Positions 1-12,650 of a stretch of DNA of 64,000 bases are shown here, piece after piece. The stretch covers positions 11,347,850 to 11,411,849 of the forward strand of contig NC_052031.1 of assembly GCF_015832195.1 (NCBI RefSeq). The letters run 5' to 3'. Both the position numbers and the translations under genes were made by a program. The stretch comes from Motacilla alba alba (Eukaryota > Chordata > Aves > Passeriformes > Motacillidae). Positions within the stretch are counted from its first letter, which is position 1; every line of letters begins with the position of its first letter. The notes beneath the pieces are model-generated. The model had not been told where the DNA came from, did no database searches, and was given only the letters and a program-made list of their open reading frames with translations.

Positions 1-750
1 GAGAAGATTACATTTTCCATGACTTTCCTCTTAGCTTTCTAACTAAATCCTGTCTAACGTAGACAGCAGTGTGTTTTAACTTCCATCTACTACTCTGAAA
101 ATTATTTTTACGTCCTGTTACATAAGTACCTCTTGAGTGCAATAATGCTTTAGAGGGATAATAAATAAAGAGCAACATAATAAAGGATGTTACACTGCAA
201 AGTGCAGTGCACAGGGACAGCATTCTGTCCAGCTGATTCTTTCCCAAGTGTGTAGCCCACAAATTCAGAAATACATCATTTAAATTTAAGAACTTGAGCA
301 TCAGATTTTCATTACTGTTCTAATAAAATGGAATAATAGATTGGTAGTTCACTGTACTAGTTGCAAATTCATCTGCACTTGTAAATTTTGCCAGGTAAGG
401 TGAACCTAAACCTGGGAAACATAAGCAGAGAATTATTTCAGAACTCTACTGAAGAAAATATGGGAGAGCCTGAGAAATGTTTGTGAACCCTGTAGATAAA
501 GTAACTTTTAAATAATTTTGAATACCTCAAACATAATTACAAATCCTCTTCTTCCCTTTGGCTTCTTCAAGGCCATAACAACATAATTTTCTGAGTCAAC
601 ATAACTATGCAGGGCACTGATCCTAGAATCACCTCCAGGAAATTTGTACTTCTTTAATGAGCTATGTCCGTAAAGAAACTGCTTATTTGTTTAAAGTTCA
701 AAGCATATTTAAAAATGTGCACATTCTGAGTCTAAATCCATTTGCATTAT
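1..750. other. AT-rich upstream noncoding DNA
   Basis: Low-complexity AT-rich sequence with stops in all frames and no open frame of recognisable protein character. I see no RNA gene, repeat family or splice-bounded exon in it. It lies left of the CR1 copy that begins near 751 and is presumably intergenic DNA upstream of MAGI2. Confidence 0.6.
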
Positions 751-1752
751 AGAATAGAATCACATAATTCATTAAGTTTGGAAAAGACCTCTAGGATCAT
801 TGAGCCCAACTGTTAACACAGCACTACCAACTCCACCATTAAACCAAACCTACACATCTTTTAAATATCCCCTCAGGGATGGTGACTCCACTGCTCCACT
901 GAGCAGCCTCCTCAAGTGCTTGACAACTGTTTCATAGATGAAATTTCTCCTAAATATAAACCTTCTCTGGCACAACTTGAGGCCATTTCCTCTTGTCCTG
1001 TCATTTGTTACCTCAGAGAAGAGTCTGACCCTCAGCTTTCTTCAACCTCCCTCCAGGTAGCTGCAGAGTGATAAGGTCCCCTCTGAACTTTGTTTTCTCC
1101 AGGCTAAACAACCCTGACTCCCTCAGATGTTCCAGAGGCTTCATCAGCCCTGTTGCCATTCTCTGGACTTACTCAGAAATGTCTTTAGAGATCCCTTTTA
1201 GGAAAAAAATTAATGTAAATCTTGCCAAACCCTGACTTGAGAGGGAATAACCTTAACAATATCCTCCTCAATCTCTTTCCTTTAGTGAGAGGCCCAAAAC
1301 TGAGCACAGGATTTGAGATGTGGCCTCACCAGTGTTGAGTACAGGGAGTCAACCATTGCCCTGGTCCTGCTGGCCACAGTGCTGCTGATACAAGTCCAGA
1401 TGCCACTGGCCTTCTTGGCCCCCTGGGCACAGCTGGCTCACGTTCAGCTGCTGTTGATCAGCACCCACAGGTCCTTTTCCACCAAGCAGCTTTGCAGACA
1501 CTCTGCCCCAGCCTGCCTGGGGTTGCTGTGGCCAAAGTGCAGCACTCAGCCTTGCCACACGATTGACCTCAGCCCATCAATCCTGTCCAGATTCCTCTGC
1601 AGAGACTTCCTGCCCTCCAGCAGATCATTACTGGCACTCAACTTTGTGTCATCTCCAAACTCATGGAGGGAGCATTGATCCCCTTGTCCAGATCATTGAT
1701 AATAATATTAAACAGGACTGGGCCCAATACTGAGTTCTGGGGAACTCCACTG
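751..1752 (-). mobile_element. CR1 LINE, 5'-truncated, 3' end intact
   Basis: On the minus strand this is the 3' kilobase of a chicken-repeat-1 type non-LTR retrotransposon. The plus strand starts with the decayed octamer tail region near 751 and then runs through the standard CR1 landmarks: a 'gacctctaggatcattgagcc' block, a 'cctcttgtcctgtcattt' block, a 'ctccaggctaaacaaccctg' block and a 'ggcccaaaactgagcacag' block. Frames 1313-1678 (+) and 1349-1558 (-) are fragments of it, not genes. The 3' end of the reverse-transcriptase ORF is decayed. About 97 bp near 1189-1285 do not match the usual CR1 layout and may be a nested insertion. Mutation density suggests an old copy. Confidence 0.9.
1189..1285. 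mobile_element. Possible small insertion nested in CR1
   Basis: The CR1 text breaks off after 'cagaaatgtctttag' near 1188 and resumes at 'tgagaggcccaaaac' near 1286. The intervening ~97 bp are AT-rich and non-CR1. The hexamer ctttag occurs at 1183-1188 and again at 1280-1285, which could be a target-site duplication. The inserted sequence has no family features I recognise, and chance or indel drift is possible. Confidence 0.35.
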
Positions 1753-1849
1753 GGTTCATCAAGGATCACCAAGTCCAACTTAAGTGTATTACTTATATGA
1801 GGGTTGAACTCACAACATTGGTGTTATTACACAATACCCTAACCAACTT
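1753..1849 (-). mobile_element. tRNA-Ile-headed SINE fragment (TguSINE1-like)
   Basis: Read on the minus strand, 1849 to about 1797 aligns with most of a tRNA-Ile(AAT) body. The D-arm block 'aagttggttagggt', an anticodon region reading 'gtgtaataacaccaa' and a B-box region 'gtgagttcaaccctc' are in the right order and spacing. The first ~13 tRNA bases are missing. A short linker follows, and then a CR1-like tail block 'gttggacttggtgatcctt', as in the CR1-tailed tRNA-Ile SINE described from zebra finch. The expected end of the tail is absent because CR1 sequence begins at about 1752. It is too degenerate to be a functional tRNA gene. Confidence 0.65.
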
Positions 1850-4368
1850 TTGGGAAAAAGAAATCCCCAACAAAAATGTAAAATAAGACAAAAGTATGAA
1901 TATACTTTCATTTTACCCAAGTATTAGCTCATTGATTAATTCAGAAGTTTAAGATAAAAAGGAACTGTTGCAGTACTCTTTATTCTAACTAAAAATGGTC
2001 AATTAAATTCAATTTACCATCAACAAGTTACTATTATATAAGTGGCTAAATTTATTCACTAATTTAGTCTGGTGTAGTAGATACACCAATTATTTTTATT
2101 TGTTAGCCCAAATAAGGGCATTTAGGAGTGCCTATTCCTATTACAAGAAAAGTGAGCTGCATGGTGAGGGATGGAGCCACAGCACAGTTCTACAGTTTGT
2201 TAAGTTCTGGTGGTCAGGAGGCAAGACTGTAGAGTACAATATTTGTCCTGCAGTCTTAGAAGAAGGGATAATTATTGTGCTTTCTGTGTTAAGTCATCTA
2301 GAAGCATGGAATATGTATATAAAAAAAAAAAATCCAAGTCCCCAAAAGAGTTTACAAATCTGGATTCCAGCCAGACACAACAGTGAGTGAAGCAAGCAGA
2401 TGGAGAATAAGGGCTAGGATAAGGAGCAAGTTTCTCCTGCTAAGTAGTAGTCACAGCGTAACACCTGCCTACTGCCATCCTCTTATCACTGCAGAAAGCC
2501 AAGTGTTAGTAGTAACAAACACTGTCAAGTGCCATGCTTTTGCAAAAAGGAGGGAGCTCCCAAAGTGTAAGCACTCATAACAGTCAAAATCCCTGCTAGA
2601 ATCACAATTCCTAGATTCATAAAAAGTGCCTGTGATTCAGAATAAAAAATACAACCAGCTATATTATTTGTAAAAAAATTATGTTGCCTTCTACATCTCC
2701 AGACATTATCCTAGAAAATGGTCCATTTTCAAATGACAAACTAGTTTTATAACTACTCAATCATAACATATAAATGTCAAACTAAAGGTAAACTGTGGGA
2801 TATATGTACATATAATAGAATACTGAAGTTCAAAATAAATCATTAAGAAAAGAAATTCAAGATTATTTTAACTCTTTTTCACACTAGGATTAAAGTGAGT
2901 CTTAATATTCACACAGACTTTGTTTTGGTAATTAATTATAACACACGTATATGCAAATCAATTCAATGGAGTTTAATGCCATCATATTTACACCTCGAAG
3001 AAGTGTAAGTTACTTTACTTATTCTTTTTGGCTGGAATACACTTGCTATTTCTAAATCACAAAATAGACTTATTTCCCTTAAATGTAAAGAAAACAAACA
3101 AACCTTGAAAAGGTTCAATTTTGACCTACTTTTCATCTGTCTGGTTATTGCTCTTCAAGAAACATGGTGACTTCTTGATCCTTGCAATGACTGAAAATGT
3201 TCTTCAGGGAGACTTCTGTAAAAGATGCTGAAAATTCTAGTCTAATGCTTTCTTTGCTGTGGATCTTTCTTTCTAACAATAAACTGCCTAGCTTGAGAAG
3301 ACAGTTTCAAAGTAAATGTCTTCTAGATTTTGCAGTGTTACAATCCAAAAGCAAGAACTTCCAATAATTTTTTAATGTACAGAAATAAATTTAAAAAAAT
3401 CTGACTTCATTTATTTCTTTTGAAGAGTGATGGACTTCAGCAGAAGCCAAGGCACAGCAGTGTGCAGATCTGCTTTAGGAAGATCGCGGCACAGACAAAA
3501 CCTGCAGGTGGAAACTTGTGTACTTTCTGAGAGAAGAGCATCCTGAGATTACTGAGTAACAAAACTGAAGGAGCAATATCAGGAAAATAATTAAGTACTT
3601 CAGAAAATAATATTGTTAATTGAGTAGGTCAGACGTTTTTTGCAGGGAAACAGCTGCCAGTGCAGCACTCATTTTTTAAGTGCAAGCAGCAAGGATACAA
3701 GATTTGTTCCAGTGACACTTAAAAATGCATACCTAAAAATTAAATGATGCAATAAATGGAGCACTATGTGGGTCCCACTGAAAATTTGGTTTCACTTGAA
3801 GAGAATAAAAAATAATTCATTGTTAGCTTATCTCTGTAGGATAAAGCAATAGTTTCCTCTATTTCCAGCACTCCTTTCTAAAATGTACGCCACAAGAGAC
3901 AAAATACTGTCAAATGAGCAATTTGTCATTTTCTCTCATCACTGGGAGAAATCAGTTTCAACCTGAGACCAGCTGAACTAATACCAATTGCACCTATCTA
4001 GTATTGTAGGAATGCCAATGTAAAAAACCCAGTAAATACATTATTAATTCATTCAGAGATCCTAGGTTTATAAATTAAGAGGGTTATTAATCTGGGTTTG
4101 GAAGAAGTGTCTTAATAGTGCAAATTAATTTTTAAATTGAATTGCATACTAAGAGTTTAACCTTCAGGTCAAGAGGTGCTCAGAAGCCAATTTAATATAA
4201 AAGTCAATGGGACAATTGCTACGAAGGATTACTGCTCAATCTAATAATTGCAGAACTGGTCTCCATCCACAACAACATTGCTTTCATACAATTTATGGCA
4301 AAGATGATGTGGCTCAATGAACAGCTGTGTCAGAAGACTCCTGTGACTTGGGGCTAGTTGGCACACAC
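1850..4368. other. AT-rich upstream noncoding DNA
   Basis: Nothing recognisable. The open frames here (a 96-codon frame at 2100-2390 and a 65-codon frame at 2383-2580) have no family features, no codon-like composition and no neighbouring splice or promoter context, so I treat them as chance. Confidence 0.55.
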
Positions 4369-4555
4369 ACAGAATTATTGAATTATTGAGATTAAACACA
4401 ACCTCTGAGGCCACCGAGTCCAACCCAACGCCCAGAGCAGCGTCAAGCACAGCAAGTGGCTCAGGGTTGAGCCCTGTTGGATCTTAGAAGCCTACAGTGA
4501 GTCAACCTCTCAGCAGAGCTTATTCTAGTGTTCAGTCACCCCCAGCATCTATTAT
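4369..4555 (-). mobile_element. CR1 LINE 3'-end fragment
   Basis: Plus-strand text 'ggccaccgagtccaaccc' near 4411, followed by 'gctcagggttgagcc' and 'cttattctagtgttcagtc', follows the order of a CR1 subfamily 3' untranslated region read in reverse. The element is short, strongly diverged and truncated at both ends. The minus-strand frame 4241-4450 partly overlaps it and is not a gene. Confidence 0.7.
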
Positions 4556-7500
4556 ACGCTCAGAAAGTGATCTTAGAACTATGTGATCTTGCCTGCTTTT
4601 ACCCCTATTACCCATGATATCTGTATTAAAAGCTGTTCAGAGCATAAAACCTAATTTATGATGTAAATACATGGGACAAAGCCCATAGTGATGGTAGGAG
4701 TCCTATGAGAATTGCAAGTAACTGTATCTGACAAGAAGTTCATTGAATTTAAAACCTGAAGTGACTACAAGACACATCCAAAACCAATATACAGCATAAA
4801 GTCTTCAGGAAGTAATTTAATTATTTTAAGAGTTCTTTTTAATTAGAATAGTTCTTTCTTTCTTCCTCTCTACTTTTTAAAAACCTCTTTTTAAATAAAT
4901 CTCAGCACTGGTGTTAGCCTCCTTATTTACCTATGGTCATTATTCCACTACTTCATTATTAACCTTGGGGTGAAAAAGAAGGAAGGACTGCAGCAGCAGA
5001 ACTGTGGATTAGAGCCACCAATGCCTACATCATTACCTTACAGGGACAAAAGAGCAAGTGTTACTGGCTTCAGACACAACAGCCCAGGCACTGGCTGTGA
5101 CAGAAAAGAACAAGACTTACAAATAAAGAATCCTCATGAGAAAAAATCATCATGTTGATATGAAGGTTATGAGAGCTCCAATATTATTTAGATAGAAGAA
5201 AACTAACAAACCTGTCCTTGAATAAAGGTCTCTCAGACTAATTAAATAATCTGTAGGAAATTGCAAAAATAATCTAATTGCCCATGCAGTGTTTCTTCTT
5301 GACATGTTTCTAACTGCACAGTGACTGAGAACATTTTTTCATTTGATTAGTGATAAAAAAATTCAACACCTAGCAAACACAGTATTTCTTTCATTTCCAG
5401 ATATCATAGAACAAGGCAATGATAAAGTACGGTATCTTTTCCTCTCAGCCCAAGAAAATGCATTTCCAAAGTCAAAATAAGAATAATTTGACTTCTGAAA
5501 ATTGAAATTAAATTAATTAAATTTGACTTTTAAAATCTATTTTTATATGCTATTTGTTCAACACAAATCTCTCAACTGAGTGCAGTAAGGGCTGACTTGC
5601 ACCTGTCTTGCTTCACGAGGGTGAGCATGTTTCCTTCTTCAAATTCAGTGGAGGTGTCTATCTGGGAATTTTCCCCAGGAAAAGCTAAATTTCTGGTCAA
5701 GCATCAAATACTCCTGGAGACTGTGGCCTTGACCTACAATTTACAGGAACAAAAACCTTGAATTGAAGTCTTGATTGAGGGTTCTGTCTTCAAATCATTA
5801 GATTTAGGTCATTACATCAATTGAAGCTTTTTTTTTTTACCCTGAAAACGTCATTCAAGAACAGCATCAGTGACCTGACAGTGCAGTGAGTCCCATCAGT
5901 GAGCTGCTGCTGATGGAAGCACCTGTGCAGAAATGTTCTTATTGGGAATGATGTACAGCCACCAGTGTGACAGAGCATGGAGCCATATTCTGAGAATAAC
6001 ACCAAACTGCACAGTAACGTAATTCAGCTTCCTTGAAAGCACTTTTGTTTATCATCCTGAAAACACAGCAAAGCCCATCTTGTGCTTTTAAGCATGCGTG
6101 GACCAATTCCAGAACTACATAAACAAAATTGCATAAAGCCTCAGGGTGTACAAATGCCCTTATATCACATCTGGAGTACACACACTCTGGTTATGGGGCA
6201 GAGACAAGGGCTCTAGGTTTACCCTAGTATTCAAGTGTTTGAGTATTTATACATCACTCTGAAATTAAGCCCTGCTAATTCAAAACCATTTTTGTCACTA
6301 GCCTCAGTGTGATGATACATTTACTTAAAGATGTCTCCATCACCAGCTAATCTTGCAATACAACCAGCTGGTGAAAGCAACCCAAATGTTTCTGCACTTG
6401 TGAAAAACATAGACAGCAGGGAGTGAAGAGTAGCTGGATCCTGATCAGACAAGGGATACCCTGTCCTTCAGCTGTCATGAGGCAGCACGAATCAGGAACT
6501 CTGTTGAATTTAAAAGGGTGGTAGAGCAATGCAAATAAGACATCACCCTCACCAACTGAATTCATTAAAGCTTCAGGCTTGCTAAGGGAAAAACACTGAG
6601 AATTTGGCCAGTTGGGTGTTTCAGCACCACTTGCACTGAAGTGCTAAATTGACTGAGGTTTCTTTCCTACTCATTTTGGCTCATTCACGGCCTCTGAGCA
6701 GTGGCAAGCATTGGGTGAGTTTCCGCAGGTATTATTTTAGAGTCATTTTCTCCAAACTCCTCATTGCACCATGCTTTAATATTTATGGAAATGTATCTAC
6801 AAAACATGCAACCTCTTATAAATTTCCATGGTGATGTCTGTGTGAATACTTCTAACTTCAGAAGTATTTGTTAATTTTCATGACAAAAAGGCTTTGCAAT
6901 CACATTAAGTGCTAGAATTTTGACATGGAAAAGTTATTCCTCTCAAAGAGATGAGAGAAATCTGCAAATAAGGTTCTGAATGGACATGCTGTCACAATTT
7001 TACATGGAACATCAACAATACATCCCTAGAATAATATGCTTTCATTTTATCTTTTATAAGTTCATAAAATATTCATCTCCTTTCCCAGCCACGCTGTGAG
7101 ATCAATCTCAGCAGCACTGTTAGTTCATATGAAATGTAAAATGAAACCGATTATAAACATGAAAGAGGAAAGTCTCATTTTGTCTAATCCAAGGGAAATA
7201 AAAATAAGGCAAGGAATAAAGAATTCAGAGAATAGGTCCACTCACCGTAGTTTGCTAATCTAAGATATAATCACATACCAGAAATAACCAAAGGTTTATG
7301 GTTATGTTATGGATATTTTAATGGTGAGGTAGATCACTGAACACTAAATATCAAAATGGGAAAATCAAGAGACTAGATACAGGATAACTTTGACTACCAA
7401 GCGCACAAACTGGTGCCATGGTGGTAGAGAAGTCATCAATTCAAACCCAGGCTCTTACTGAGCCACTTTATCTGCTATTTTTCAGAATACCAACCACCAC

Positions 7501-8365
7501 TCAGCAGCAGTAATTCACAGTGAGCCTCACACTTCTCTTTCATTTCTCTGTAACAGATACTTGTAGGCTTGCTATCTTTCTACTGTCAGGACAAATTTAA
7601 AGGATTATTTTCTGATAGGGTGTTGTGTGCAGTTTTGTTTCTGTCTTATTCTGTCTTCTACTGTGGATATTTACTAGGATGCAATTTAAACTTGCATTGC
7701 TGTAGGAAGAGGCTATCATTTGTTTATTTCAATGGCTCTTTTCAAATTTATTTTGACAGACTGTCTCCACAACTTTGTCCCTGGGGAAGTTTTTGACCTC
7801 CAACAAATTTTCTATGTCTCACCTTAATCAACTCATGAGCAGCTAGCAAGAGCAGCATGGGAAGCATACAATACCAAAATTTGATAGCAAAAGAGAAAAG
7901 TAACTGGGAAAGATCACATTTAAAACGAAAGGCAATACAGAGATGAGCAGAGAGAACAAAATGCTTCCTGCAATCTTATAAACCTGTTGTAAACAATACT
8001 ATTTAGATGAACTTCAGTCTTTGATTTTTCTCTGCTCCCAAAAGTTTCCTTTATCTTTCAGTACAGGCATAGAGACTATCTCCTTCCCATGCAGAAGTGA
8101 CCACATTTGCCCTCTGCAAGAGCTATTGCCAAAACAGGAATCCTCCAATGGGTTGAGACAGCTGAGCATTACCCATTACTTTCCATTTTGGCCACATGTA
8201 TGATTTACAAAATGTTGAAGTTTAAAATTAAATAACAAATTATTTTGAAGCACTGATGGCCAAGACTATGGAACATTTTGGTCTAAGACAAATAAAAACC
8301 AACCAACCACAGGCAATAATTCTGGTTTTGCTCTGTAGTGCAATAAAACATGTTTTTGGTTTTGT
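4556..8365. other. AT-rich upstream noncoding DNA
   Basis: No gene, RNA gene or repeat family recognised. All open frames are under about 85 codons and look random. A tRNA-box resemblance near 7410-7455 was examined and rejected because its boxes are too close together. Confidence 0.55.
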
Positions 8366-8406
8366 TTTTTTTTTTTTATTTTTATTTTTATTTTATTTTA
8401 TTTTAT
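8366..8406 (+). repeat. Poly-T followed by (TTTTA)n microsatellite
   Basis: A T-run of about a dozen bases grades into alternating TTTTTA and TTTTA units up to 8406. On the opposite strand this reads as an A-rich tail with degenerate TAAAA units. It could be a decayed poly(A) tail, but no clear retroposon body adjoins it. Confidence 0.85.
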
Positions 8407-11400
8407 ACAACTTTTCAGGTAACTAAAGGTATAGGGAAAATATTTGTGATTTTGGAGTTAATCATCTGAATTCCTGGTCCTAAATGAATACATGTCCTGT
8501 GATGAATCTATATTGTAGTGTTGAGAAGCTTATTTAAGAATAACTGTTGGGTGGCTGACATGCTAAATAGAAAACTGTAGAGAAAAGACAAATTATGCCC
8601 ATACTGAAATGGAAAAATGAGAGAGCAATATCATGTAGTTATCATCCAGTCACACAGGAAGCATGTGCTGAAGAAGGAAATTTAATGTCTTCTGAGTTCA
8701 AGTCCAACATTACAAACACAATTACAAGGCAGAGAACTCCATTCCTGCATAAATAATAGAAGGTAATGGATGTATTTTCTTTTTATCCCCTTTGGCATGT
8801 GCAATACATCATTTTCTGTTTGAGGAATTCACTTATCTAAAAACATGGCACACTGAAAATAAAACCAGAATTCAGTTACTTTTTTACTGAATCTGTAATG
8901 TTACAGTAGGAAGGATTCCTTTCCAGCTACCAAATATAATTATTTATGAAGTCTCACGCTTCAGCTTACTCATGTGCTCAACTTTACTCCCAAATGTGCG
9001 ATGACTTACTGGTTCCTGTGTTTACAGGCTCAGATTTAAAGGAATAATAAAGGCATTTGTGTTGTTTGGTGAATGTGTTTCATTATGTGCTGTTGTTACT
9101 TTTGCTCACAGGAAATCCCTTGTGTTAGATACCCTTACATTCACACTCAGGACCAGCTCACAGGCCCTCCTGGGTTGAATCAATGGAAGGGACTAACAGA
9201 AAGGTCTTGGCAAATCCCAAAGTTCTTTTCAAGCTCTTCAGGGGTCAGACAGTAAATGTGCTCACTCAGTCCTTCAGCCACATGCTGGGACACTTGCTCT
9301 GTCAGAGACAAGAATAATCCAGTTGCACAGATAACCCTCTGCCCCTGCACAAATTAAACAAAATTAGCTGAAATGGTGCAAAGCAAACTATGCATTTCTG
9401 GTATTACTGCCCTAGGCCCAAAGCACATAAGCTAGTTACGATATCATGGCAAAATTTTTCCCATACACTGTCAACTCAAAACTCTAAAATCCTATGGCTC
9501 CTGTAAGCAAATGCTGCAGAGGAACACCATGTTCTTCAGCCATCCTTCACTCTCTCCTGATCTTAACAGGTATGGCCTGCCGTTCTCCTCACCATGTTTT
9601 CTTGATCTCTGAACCTGAAAACTGCCATCCTTTCCTGACATGAGGATGAACCAACAGATCTGCTTTGGGGAAAGTGTTAAAGGCTCCTTCCATCTAATCT
9701 TCCGCTTCTCTGCCAAACTGCAGATGCCTGGGCTAGGATCTGTCTGGCTTACATTGCTGCCCACCTCCAGAAGGCAAAGTTAATGTCCCTGGAACACCAA
9801 TTCCACCATGTCTACATGGTATTTTTTAGATTAATACAACTGCAGTTAGACATGAAGGGTTTATTCAGCTGGATTTGTCGACAGCACATGTGAAATCAGA
9901 AATGCTCTACCCATTACCTACTGTTAATGTCATCTGCCTTAAAATTGTAATGAGCACTTAAAAAACTCTGATCAATACACTACTAGAGACTCCTAAGAAA
10001 TAGAAAAATAATATCCACAGCATGCCCTTTCCCCATCTAGGAATATTTCCAATATTTCTTGACATATTTATTAAAAGCTGCATTTTTGGCAGACGTCCTA
10101 GTGTTGTACATATATTGTGGTAAACATGGAGTTACTTAAAAATTTATTTTAATTATAAGACAAATCAACAACAGCAATACTATGCTAGCAGAATGACTAC
10201 AAACTCCCAATTAAGAAATGGTGACCACTTTTAAAGAGTGGACTTTAGTAGAGCAGATGACTCAGCAAAGAAGTGTTTTTGGTAAAATATAGGAAAGATA
10301 ACTGGATGTTTTGTCTTGTATTCCACTTTTCAGCCATTTGCTTCCTACCCCATTTCTGAACTAAAAACCAAGCCAAATTGAAAAGGCAGGGCTACAGAAA
10401 GACAAACCTACTGACTCTCTCGCTCTCTTTCCAAATGCCTTAGCCTCTTTTTGTCCAGACCAGAGCCCCTGCTCCCTAGTGACAACATGACATTCATGAT
10501 GGTCTTTGGGAAAGGAGACCATTACATATCCTTGTCCCATCAGTGAAAACATCTTAGTGCCTTCCAGTCAAGGTACCTTTTCCAGCTCCCCTCCCATCAT
10601 CAGCTGTCTGTACTTATGCATCTCATGTTTCCAAATATCTGGGGTCTTTGTTTATCCTTTGAGCCCACTTTTGTGAAGCCACTCACACATAAGAGTTTTG
10701 CATTTCTGACGAGGCTCCCACAGCAAAACAGGTGAAATGACTTGCAAATACAGATGTCAGTAATTTCTCAATGTTTTCTTCCCCTCTGCATGTGTCTGTT
10801 CCACCTCTGAAACTCAAGTAATTCTGAGAGAAAATGGACTGAAGAACCCTGGTTTCCCACAGACTTATAGTGAGGCTGATAATGAGCTGTAATTGAAACT
10901 TTTCTCATTACCAAGACATTTATATGGTCTCTCAACCATGTGAATCATTGTTTAATAAGAGGCAAGTTCATGTTACAGCCTTTGGGACATTTACAGGATC
11001 TCTCAGCCCTACCCAGCTGCCTGTTTTCATGAAATAGCTTAATTATATTTGAGATAGATTTGGGTGAAACTGCCCAACAGCTTCAAAAGTTATTGGAGAA
11101 GTAAAGGAGACACAGCCAAGCATGATCACATAAAGGCCTGTTTCCATAGAAACCAAGAGGAAAAACAGCAGTACAGTTTGGAAAATTTCATTGCGGAGTC
11201 ACTTTAATTGAAATTTTAAAAATATCTGACCATCTTTAAATCGCATGCCATAACACAAAGTACATTTCTCCTGCCTTTTCCAATTCAATACCCTGTCTGT
11301 AGACCCCAGCCTTCATGTATCCTGCTCTCCTATACCCCGCAGGCACATAAACAACTCTTCTTAAAGTCAGGATGTTGTTCCGAGCGTATTTTGTCAACCT

Positions 11401-11829
11401 CCACTTCGGATGGAAACTATTTTTTTAGTCAAGGCAAGTTTCCTAGGAAGACATGCCTATTGCTACACTCCATGGCTCTCACACATGTGAGGCACATGAC
11501 AGAACTAAGTAAAGGGAGAGCTTACAGGAGGAGCGAGCTATGGTATCACCTGCTGAACAGTGCAATCCACTGCTGGGGCTCTAGGGAAGGTCTGCAGGTT
11601 GGAGTGTAGGATTTTGGCTAAGGACAAGCAGCAGAAGGCAACCGGGGCGAGGGTGGTGAACTCTTGCTAGGTGACAGTCAGTATATTTCACGGGGAGAAC
11701 TGTCACCCCTCTCTTTGTCATACCCTCTTCAGGTGCAGCACCCACCGGAGCCATCACCTCTGGCCACAGCACCCAGCGTTAATAATAATGCCCATGTGCA
11801 ACTCAATAAACTGAGGTCTTCGCGCGGAA
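8407..11829. other. Upstream flank of MAGI2, no gene seen
   Basis: Mostly AT-rich noncoding sequence, becoming richer in C and G from about 11.5 kb towards the CpG island. No coding frame is convincing. Mammalian MAGI2 has a divergent antisense lncRNA (MAGI2-AS3) starting near its promoter. This interval would hold a bird counterpart, but I cannot identify one from sequence alone. Confidence 0.5.
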
Positions 11830-12057
11830 ACCACTCTGCAAACGCCCGTGACACGGAGATCCTCGGAGCAAACAGGTGTCGCTCGGTTTTGCAGCCACAG
11901 CCCGAAGCCCAGCTGCCTTTGGTCCGTCCCGGCGGCGAACAGAGCTCCTGGACCGCAGGACCCTTCTCCGCTCCGGCTCGGGCAGCTCCCCCAGCGACGC
12001 GATGCCCCCGTACGGTTCGAGCCGCGGCCGCTCCCCTCACGGCTGCGGCCGGGGCGG

Positions 12058-12367
12058 CACCGGGCAGTGTGCGGCCAGGCCAGGGCGGTGCTGGGCAGTG
12101 TCCGGCCGGGGGCAGGCACCGGGCAGTGTCCGGCCGGGCCGGGGGCAGGCACCGGGCAGTGTCCGGCCGGGGGCAGGCACCGGGCAGTGTCCGGCCGGGG
12201 GCAGGCACCGGGCAGCGTCCGGCCGGGCCGGGGGCAGGCACCGGGCAGTGTCCGGCCGGGGGCAGGCACCGGGCAGTGTCCGGCCGGGCCGGGGGCATGC
12301 ACCGGGCAGTGTCCGGCCGGGCCGGGGGCAGGCACCGGGCAGTGTCCGGCCGGGCCGGGGCCGGCAG
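12058..12367 (+). repeat. GC-rich minisatellite, 28/33-bp units, about 10 copies
   Basis: Tandem array in the CpG island about 0.6-0.9 kb upstream of the MAGI2 start codon. Each unit begins with caccgggcagtgt and ends with gggggcagg. Short units are 28 bp and long units 33 bp, differing by one extra ccggg inside the unit. Unit starts are about 12058 (degenerate), 12091 (partial), 12117, 12150, 12178, 12206, 12239, 12267, 12300 and 12333, with lengths 33, 26, 33, 28, 28, 33, 28, 33, 33 and a terminal partial unit. Units are nearly identical, with single changes such as gcagcgt in the 12206 unit and ggcatg at the end of the 12267 unit. This implies recent expansion or homogenisation. The array carries many CpGs and G-runs. 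Confidence 0.95.
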
Positions 12368-12650
12368 CGGGGCCAGCGCCACCGCTCCCCCGAGCGCCCC
12401 CTCCCGGCCGGAGCCGCGCTGGGGGCCGGGCGGGGGTCGTCGCGCTCCCTCCCGCCCGCCGAGCGCCCTCGCCCCCCCGCCCGGGCCGTTCTCCGCCTTC
12501 TGCCGGCCGTGCCAGGCAGCCTCTCTCTCGGCCTTCACTACCGGGTCAGGCGAGGCGGGAGCGGCGAAACAGCGCCCGCCTCGCTCCGGCACCGACACCG
12601 ACAGCCCTCCTCCTCCTCCCCGCGCCGCGGCCGTCCCCTCCCTCCCGCTG

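Noticed and set aside
1313..1678. 121-codon frame resembling a small membrane protein
   Set aside because: It lies entirely inside a reversed CR1 element.
7410..7455. tRNA-like blocks (ggtggtagagaag, aattcaaaccc)
   Set aside because: The two boxes are separated by far fewer bases than any tRNA allows and no stems form.
11729..12598. 289-codon and 193-codon minus-strand frames
   Set aside because: They are the complement of the same stop-poor repeat array. The repeated ARPDTARCLPP-type text simply mirrors the 28/33-bp units.
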